From positions 1 to 18,125 of the forward strand of contig DRKG01000304.1 of the NCBI GenBank assembly GCA_011051855.1: a DNA stretch of 18,125 bases, read 5' to 3'. Below are positions 1 through 6,000 of this stretch, piece after piece. The notes under the pieces are model-generated. The model searched no databases. It had not been told where the DNA came from and worked only from the letters and a program-made list of their open reading frames with translations. This stretch comes from a bacterium. GTDB lineage: Bacteria > Planctomycetota > UBA1135 > UBA2386. The number at the start of each line of letters is the position of its first letter. The first letter of the stretch is position 1. A program made the translations under genes and the position numbers.

Positions 1-1
1 C

Positions 2-2923
2 ATCGAGACCGGCCGGGTCGCGAAGCTGTCCGACGGTGCGGTGTGGGTGCGTTATGCCGACACGGTCGTGTTCGCGGCCGCCAACAGCAGCAAGGCGCCG
101 GAGCACATGGACTTCTTCCCACTGACGGTCGACTACCGCGAGAAGATGTCGGCCGCCGGTGAGATCCCGGGCGGCTTCTTCAAGCGAGAGGGTCGGCCGA
201 GCACCAAGGAGATCCTGACCTGCCGCATCATCGACCGGTCGATCCGGCCGATGTTCCCCGATGGCTTCCGCCGCGACGTGCAGGTGCTGTCGCAGTGCCT
301 GGCGAGCGACCGCGAGAACGACGGCGACATCCTCGCCGCGATCGCGAGTTTCGCCGCGTTGGCCGTCAGCTCGCTGCCGCACGGCCGCACGCTCGGCATG
401 GTGCGCATGGGCTACATCGATGGTGAGTTGGTCATCAACCCGACCTGGAGCCAGTTGCAGAGTGACGCGAACAAGCTCAACCTGACGGTCGCCGGTCACT
501 CCGACGCGGTCGTGATGGTCGAGGCCGGCGCCAGGGAAGTGAAGGAGGACGTCGTGCTCGAGGCCCTCGCCGAGGCGCACGAAGTCATCAAGGAGATCGT
601 CGAGATGATCGAGGAGCTGGCCGCCAAGGTCGGCAAACCGAAGATGGAGTTCGACGCTCCGGTTGCCGACAAGAAGCTCGAGAACGCGATCGCGAAGAAG
701 TACGGCAAGCTGCTGGCCTCGGCGCCGGTCACCCCCGGTCCGAAGCAGGTGCGCCAGGCGGCGATCAAGGCCGCCAAGGAGGAGGTCCTCGCCGCGTTCC
801 CGGCTCCGGACGACCTCGACGACGCCGGCCGCAGGGCCCACGAGAAGCTGGTCGGCGAGATCGTCACCAAGATGGTCAAGCAGGCCGAGCGCGATTCGAT
901 CCTCGACGACGGGGTGCGCGCCGACGGTCGTGCGACCGACACCATCCGCCCGATCACCATCGAGGTCGGCGTGTTGCCGCGCGTGCACGGCTCGGTGCTG
1001 TTCACCCGCGGCGAGACGCAGGCGCTCGGTGTCGTCACTCTCGGCGGCACCGATTCGCAGCAGATCATCGACGGTTTGATGCCGGAACCGCGCAAGCGCT
1101 TCTTGCTGCACTACTCGTTCCCGCCGTTCTCGGTCGGCGAGACCAAGCGCATGCTGGCGCCGGGCCGTCGCGAGATCGGCCACGGCGCGCTCGCCGAACG
1201 CGGTTTGGAGCCGGTGCTGCCGAGCGCCGAAGAGTTCCCCTACACGATTCGCGTGACCAGCGAGATCATGGAGTCGAACGGTTCGTCGTCGATGGCCACG
1301 GCCTGCGCCGGCACGCTGTCGATGATGGATGCCGGCGTGCCGATCAAGCAGCCGGTCGCCGGCATCGCCATGGGCTTGGTCATGGAGGGTCGGGACTACG
1401 CGATCCTGTCCGACATCCTCGGTAGCGAGGACGCCTGCGGCGACATGGACTTCAAGGTCGTCGGCACCGGCCGCGGCATCACCGCGCTGCAGATGGACAT
1501 CAAGTGCGAGGGTCTGACCCGCGAGATTCTCGCCGAGGCGCTCGAGCAGGCGCGCGAGGGCCGTCTGCACATCCTGCGTGAGATGCTGAAGGCGCTGCGT
1601 TCGCCGCGCAAGCAGCTCAGCCCGAACGCGCCGCGTCTCGAGTCGGTGCAGATCCCGAGCGAGAAGATCGGGCTGATCATCGGGCCGGGTGGCAAGAACA
1701 TCCGGGCGATGCAGGAAGAGTACGAGGTCAAGATCTCGGTCGAAGACAACGGCATGTGCGTCATCACCGGCGTGAATGGCGAACTCGTCGACAAGTGCCT
1801 CGAGCACATCAAGGCGATGACAGCCGAGATCGAACTGGGTGCGGTCTACAAGGGGCGCGTCACGGCGATCAAGGAGTTCGGCGCGTTCGTCGAGATCCTG
1901 CCCGGGCAGGAAGGCTTGGTGCACGTCAGCGAGTTGTCGAACGACTTCATCCGCGCGGTCACCGACGTCGTGCGCATCGGCGACGAGATCGAGGTCAAAG
2001 TCATCGCGATCGACGATTTCGGCAAGGTCAAGCTCAGTCGCAAGGCGCTGCTCGAAGGTGGCGACGAAGCGGTTGCCGATGGTGATGCGGACGCTGACGA
2101 CGATGGCGAGGGGCGGCGGCCGGTGCGCGAGCGCAGCAGCCGTCGCGATCGGGGCGACCGCGAAGATCGCGAGGAGCGTCGCCCGCGCCGTGAGCGCGGT
2201 GAGCGTCGTCCCCGCGCCGACCGCGAGGAAGGCGGCGACCGCGAGGAGCGCCGTCCGCGTCGGAGTCGTCGTGATTGGGACGAAGAGGACGATGCGCCGC
2301 GCGCGCGCCGTCCGCGCCGCGTCGCGCGCGAGGACGAGGTCGAGGGTCGCGACGTGGACCGTGAGGAGCGCCGCCCGCGGCGCGGCCGCCGGGACGAGGA
2401 GCTCGCCGATCGCGACGACGTGCGACCGCGGCGTCGTGCGCGCGTCGTGCGCGACGAGGATATCGACGAGGAACCGCGGCGCAGCCGGCGGCCGCGTCGG
2501 GACGACGCGGATGTCGAGGATGCGCCCCGTGTCCGCAGCCGCCGTCCGCGCCGCGACGAGGACGCGGACGACGAGGATGTGCGCCCGGTCCGCCGTGCGC
2601 GCCGGGACGACGACGATCGTCCGCGCCGGGGACGTTCGCGCCGCGATGGCCGAGGTGTCTCGGAGGAGCCGACCGAGGAGCGTCCGCGCCGTGCGCGCCG
2701 GGACGACGACGACGACGATCGTCCGCGTCGCCGCTCGTCGCGCTCGCGTTCGTCGCTGCCGATGGCGGAGTTCGACGACGGCGATCTGGACGACCGTGAC
2801 CGTGACCGCGACGGCGGCCGGGACAAGGAAGTCTCGTTCGCCGGCGAACTCGAGTCGATCGACAGCGTGATCGGCGACGAAGACCGGCGTCCGCGGCGCC
2901 GCCGTCGTTCGCGCCGCGACTGA
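2..2923 (+). CDS. pnp: Polyribonucleotide nucleotidyltransferase (PNPase), 5' end cut by window, long charged C-terminal tail
   Basis: PNPase degrades RNA 3'-to-5' using phosphate and can also add 3' tails. The reading frame is open from base 2 (IETGRVAKLSDGAVWVRYAD), so the true start lies upstream and only the first residues are missing. Numbering from base 2, the order is first RNase PH fold with the FFKREGRPS loop, helical linker, second RNase PH fold, KH domain with its GPGG loop near residue 561, and S1 domain about 612-685. The metal and catalytic residues are visible in GSEDACGDMDFK (Asp, Asp, Lys as in other PNPases). The family usually ends soon after S1 at about 700 residues. Here about 284 more residues follow, almost all Arg, Asp, Glu, Pro and Gly with repeated RRPRR motifs. 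The core identification is certain; the tail's role is unknown. Confidence 0.97.
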   Translation: METGRVAKLSDGAVWVRYADTVVFAAANSSKAPEHMDFFPLTVDYREKMSAAGEIPGGFFKREGRPSTKEILTCRIIDRSIRPMFPDGFRRDVQVLSQCLASDRENDGDILAAIASFAALAVSSLPHGRTLGMVRMGYIDGELVINPTWSQLQSDANKLNLTVAGHSDAVVMVEAGAREVKEDVVLEALAEAHEVIKEIVEMIEELAAKVGKPKMEFDAPVADKKLENAIAKKYGKLLASAPVTPGPKQVRQAAIKAAKEEVLAAFPAPDDLDDAGRRAHEKLVGEIVTKMVKQAERDSILDDGVRADGRATDTIRPITIEVGVLPRVHGSVLFTRGETQALGVVTLGGTDSQQIIDGLMPEPRKRFLLHYSFPPFSVGETKRMLAPGRREIGHGALAERGLEPVLPSAEEFPYTIRVTSEIMESNGSSSMATACAGTLSMMDAGVPIKQPVAGIAMGLVMEGRDYAILSDILGSEDACGDMDFKVVGTGRGITALQMDIKCEGLTREILAEALEQAREGRLHILREMLKALRSPRKQLSPNAPRLESVQIPSEKIGLIIGPGGKNIRAMQEEYEVKISVEDNGMCVITGVNGELVDKCLEHIKAMTAEIELGAVYKGRVTAIKEFGAFVEILPGQEGLVHVSELSNDFIRAVTDVVRIGDEIEVKVIAIDDFGKVKLSRKALLEGGDEAVADGDADADDDGEGRRPVRERSSRRDRGDREDREERRPRRERGERRPRADREEGGDREERRPRRSRRDWDEEDDAPRARRPRRVAREDEVEGRDVDREERRPRRGRRDEELADRDDVRPRRRARVVRDEDIDEEPRRSRRPRRDDADVEDAPRVRSRRPRRDEDADDEDVRPVRRARRDDDDRPRRGRSRRDGRGVSEEPTEERPRRARRDDDDDDRPRRRSSRSRSSLPMAEFDDGDLDDRDRDRDGGRDKEVSFAGELESIDSVIGDEDRRPRRRRRSRRD
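2072..2920 (+). repeat. Mixed-charge low-complexity tail of PNPase with RRPRR-type repeats
   Basis: From just after the S1 domain to the stop codon the protein alternates short basic clusters (RRPRR, RRARR, RRSRR) with acidic ones (DREE, DEDAD, DDDDD). RRPRR or a close variant recurs more than ten times, and the protein ends in a run of basic residues followed by a final Asp. There is almost no hydrophobic residue until the stretch FAGELESIDSVIGDE near 2838-2882, which could be a short linear motif. Such composition predicts disorder. Arg-rich tails on RNA-decay enzymes often bind RNA or partner proteins; applying that here is inference. Confidence 0.85.
2593..2727 (+). repeat. Pair of near-identical direct DNA repeats in the pnp tail
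   Basis: A block beginning CCGTGCGCGCCGGGACGACG and ending TCGTCCGCG occurs at 2593-2625 (33 bp) and again at 2689-2727 (39 bp). The second copy has an extra in-frame GACGAC, adding two Asp to the acidic run (DDDD against DDDDDD). This looks like duplication with slippage at a GAC repeat within the coding region. Confidence 0.8.
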
Positions 2924-3010
2924 GCGGGTTTGCGCTGCGGCGTTTACGTCGCGGCGCGCGCGGGATGCGATGGCGGCTGTGCCGGTGGCTGATTACGATC
3001 CGCCACCAGC

Positions 3011-6000
3011 ATGCTGCGCCTGTTCGCCGTCCTGATCTGGCTGGCCAGTTCGGCCTGGGCTGCTCCCCAGGCGCCTGGAGAATTGGCCATCCGCCACTTT
3101 ACGCCCGTCGTCGACGGCGAACTGTCCGAGTGGAAGTCCTTTGAACCCATCTCTTTCCGTAGAGATCAGGTGTTCGAGGGCGCCGCTCGTTGGCGTGGCG
3201 TAAAGGACGCATCGGCCGACTTTCTGGTCAGTTGGGACAACAACCGCCTCTACCTGGCGGGCACGGTGCGCGATGACCAAAACACCGGCGGCGAGGTCGG
3301 TCAGGACGAGGTCGATTGCATCGAACTGCACCTCGGGCCGGGCGGCGACGATGCCGGTGGGCGGGCAGCGTGCCGCGTCCTGCGACTGTTCCCGCTGCAG
3401 GCACACCGCCCGTGGGCGTGGGGAGGCGGCGAGCGTGCCGCCCCCGAGGAGCCGTTGCAGCCGGTGGCCCAACTCGCCGGGATCACGGTCGTCGGGCGAG
3501 CGACCACGGCCGGTGGCTACACCTTCGAAGCGGCGATCCCGTTCCACCACTTCCCGATGTTGCAGCCGGGTGCGACGCGCCTCGCGTTCGACCTGGTGTT
3601 GCGCGACCACGACCGTGGCGGCGGCCCGACGTCTCTCTCGTGGAGCCGCGGGGACCCGTTCGCCGCGGCACCCCAGGGGCGGCTGCGCCTACCGTCGCCG
3701 GGACTGCTCGCGCCGACGGAGACGGTTGCGCCGCTGTTGTCCGGGGAGCTGCTGAGCGACCTGCCGTACCTACTGGTGCCGATTCTGGCGCTGGTCGTGC
3801 TGGTGCTGCTGCTGCGCTTGTGGGGGCGCATCCGTGGGCGGGTGCGGTGGTTGCGCACCGCGATGGTGGTCACTGGCGTGGCGACGTTCCTGATCGGGTT
3901 GTGGTTGCCCCGGCTGATGATTTCGTGGCGCGCGGCGGACCAGCAGGAACGGCTCGAAGGGCGGCTCACGAACCTGCAGCGCATGCTGCCGCTGCTCGAA
4001 GGCGGCACGCTGGAGAGCTACCGCGGCGCCAGCCGGGATCGGGCGGTCGTCGATCTGGTCAGTGGTCGCTCGATCGTGCGGCAGCGCTACACCAGCTACC
4101 GATCGCTGGTCGACGTCGCACCCGCTCGGTTCGGCCCGCCGACGCGCACCTTCGACGACCTGCCGGTGCGATGCTACTGGCTTCCGCTCGGGGTCGAGCA
4201 CCCGGCGAGCTTCCAGTTCGACCCGCCACTGCAGGGAACCGAGCTGCATCTGGTGGTGGCGCGGCCCTATTCCCCGTCGCTCGCTCTTGGCACGGAGCCT
4301 TCGGACTTCCCGCGCCTCGACCTCGAACTCGACGACGGCCGCACGAAGCAGCAGCGGGGGATCGAACTCAACCTGCCGTTCACCGATGCGACGTCGCTCG
4401 GCCGCGAGTTCTGGGTGGCGTGCGTGGTGTCGATCGACATCGGGCCGGAGTTGCGCTCGCTGACGGTGGCCGGCAGCGGCGATCCCGAACTGCGCCTGGT
4501 CGGCATGTCGCGGCAGAGCGTCGGCGGAGACATCGCCCCGCTGTCGCTCGGCGAACCGACGCGCGACGGCGTGCTCACCGACCTGCGCGGTCCGTATCCG
4601 CAAGATGCGGGGATCGAACTCGCCCCGGGGGCCACCGCTACGGTGACGATCCCGGAGCAAGACGACCCGCCGGAGCAGTTGTGGCTGTTCTATCGGGGCG
4701 TGTATCCGCGCCTGCCGACGTCCAACCCGGGTGCGCGCGTGGCCGAGGTGTCGCTGCACTTCGCCGATGGCCGGCAGAAGCGGACGATCGTGCTCGAGCA
4801 CCAGGTTTCGATGTTCTACGAGCTCGCGGTGCACAACACGCGCGATGACCCGCCGGCGGATTCACCGGTGTCGATCGCGCTGACGTGGGTGGACGAGAGC
4901 CAGGAACGTCACATCAACGTCGGCTACCCGGTGCGGGACTTGCCGAGCGACACTTCGGTATCGGCGATCGAGTTCACGAACCACTCCGACTACCGCGTGC
5001 GGTTCCGGTCGGTGGTGTTCGTCGACGAACGGGCCGTCTCGCCGCAGGATCCGCCGGACTCGCCGCTGGAACGAGAAGGCCACCTGCGCCGCTTGAAGTC
5101 GGAAGCGCTCGCCGAGCTCGGCTCCACCGTGATCTCGATCTACCGCAACGGCGAACTCAGCGAGTCGACGTTGCCGGCGGACCAGCGGCAGGACGTGCAG
5201 GGGCTGCCGCGCTCGATCGCCGCCGATACGTCGCGCGTCGCCGCGGTGCTGCCGGACGGCGATCGCCGTCTGACCGTCTTTGCGCCGCTGCGCGGGGATG
5301 GTTGGGATGGTGCCGTGCTGGCCATTTCCTCGACCGACGAGGAGTGGGCCGAGTCGGTGCGGTTCGCCAATCGCCTGGGGTTGCTGCTGTGCCTGCTCAG
5401 CACGCCGTTTCTGCTGGTGCTGCTCAGCGAGTTGCTGGCGGTGGTCACCAATCTGCGTTTCCGCCTGATGACGGTGATGTCGGTCGCGTCGCTGGCGCCG
5501 CTCGGATTGCTGTCGTTGGTGCTGGTGCAGGTGCTCGAGAGCGGCCACGCCACCGAACTCGAGGAAGGCGTGCGCACGACCGTGCGCAGCGCGATGGCGC
5601 GGCTCGCCGACGAGAAGGAGGGCGTGCGCGCGTCGGCCCGGCAGTGGTTGCAAGACCTGGTCACGCTGGCGGCCAGCAAGCTCGCGGAAGCGGAACGACC
5701 GACCAGCAGCGGGGTCGCCGAAGAGCTGCAGAACCTGCTCTCCGGCCAACTGCCGCCGGAGTGGCGCGGCGGCTTCCTGCGGCTCGAATGGCAGCCGAAA
5801 GACGGCGGCGAGCCGGTCGTGGTCGTCGCCGGTGACGAACGCATGGTGCGCGCCGAAGCGCCGGCGCGGCTCGATCCGGGCCTGTTCATGCAGTGGGGGC
5901 AGTTGATGCTCGGCGTGCGCGCCGAGCAGGTGGCCCCGCCGGGCTCGTTCGCGCTGACTGCCGGTCGGCCGCTGGACGGTGAACTGCTGGGCGCGCTTGC

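Noticed and set aside
1846..2826. Minus-strand Arg/Ser-rich frame opposite the pnp tail
   Set aside because: It is the reverse reading of the Arg/Asp repeat and mirrors its low complexity; nothing supports translation.
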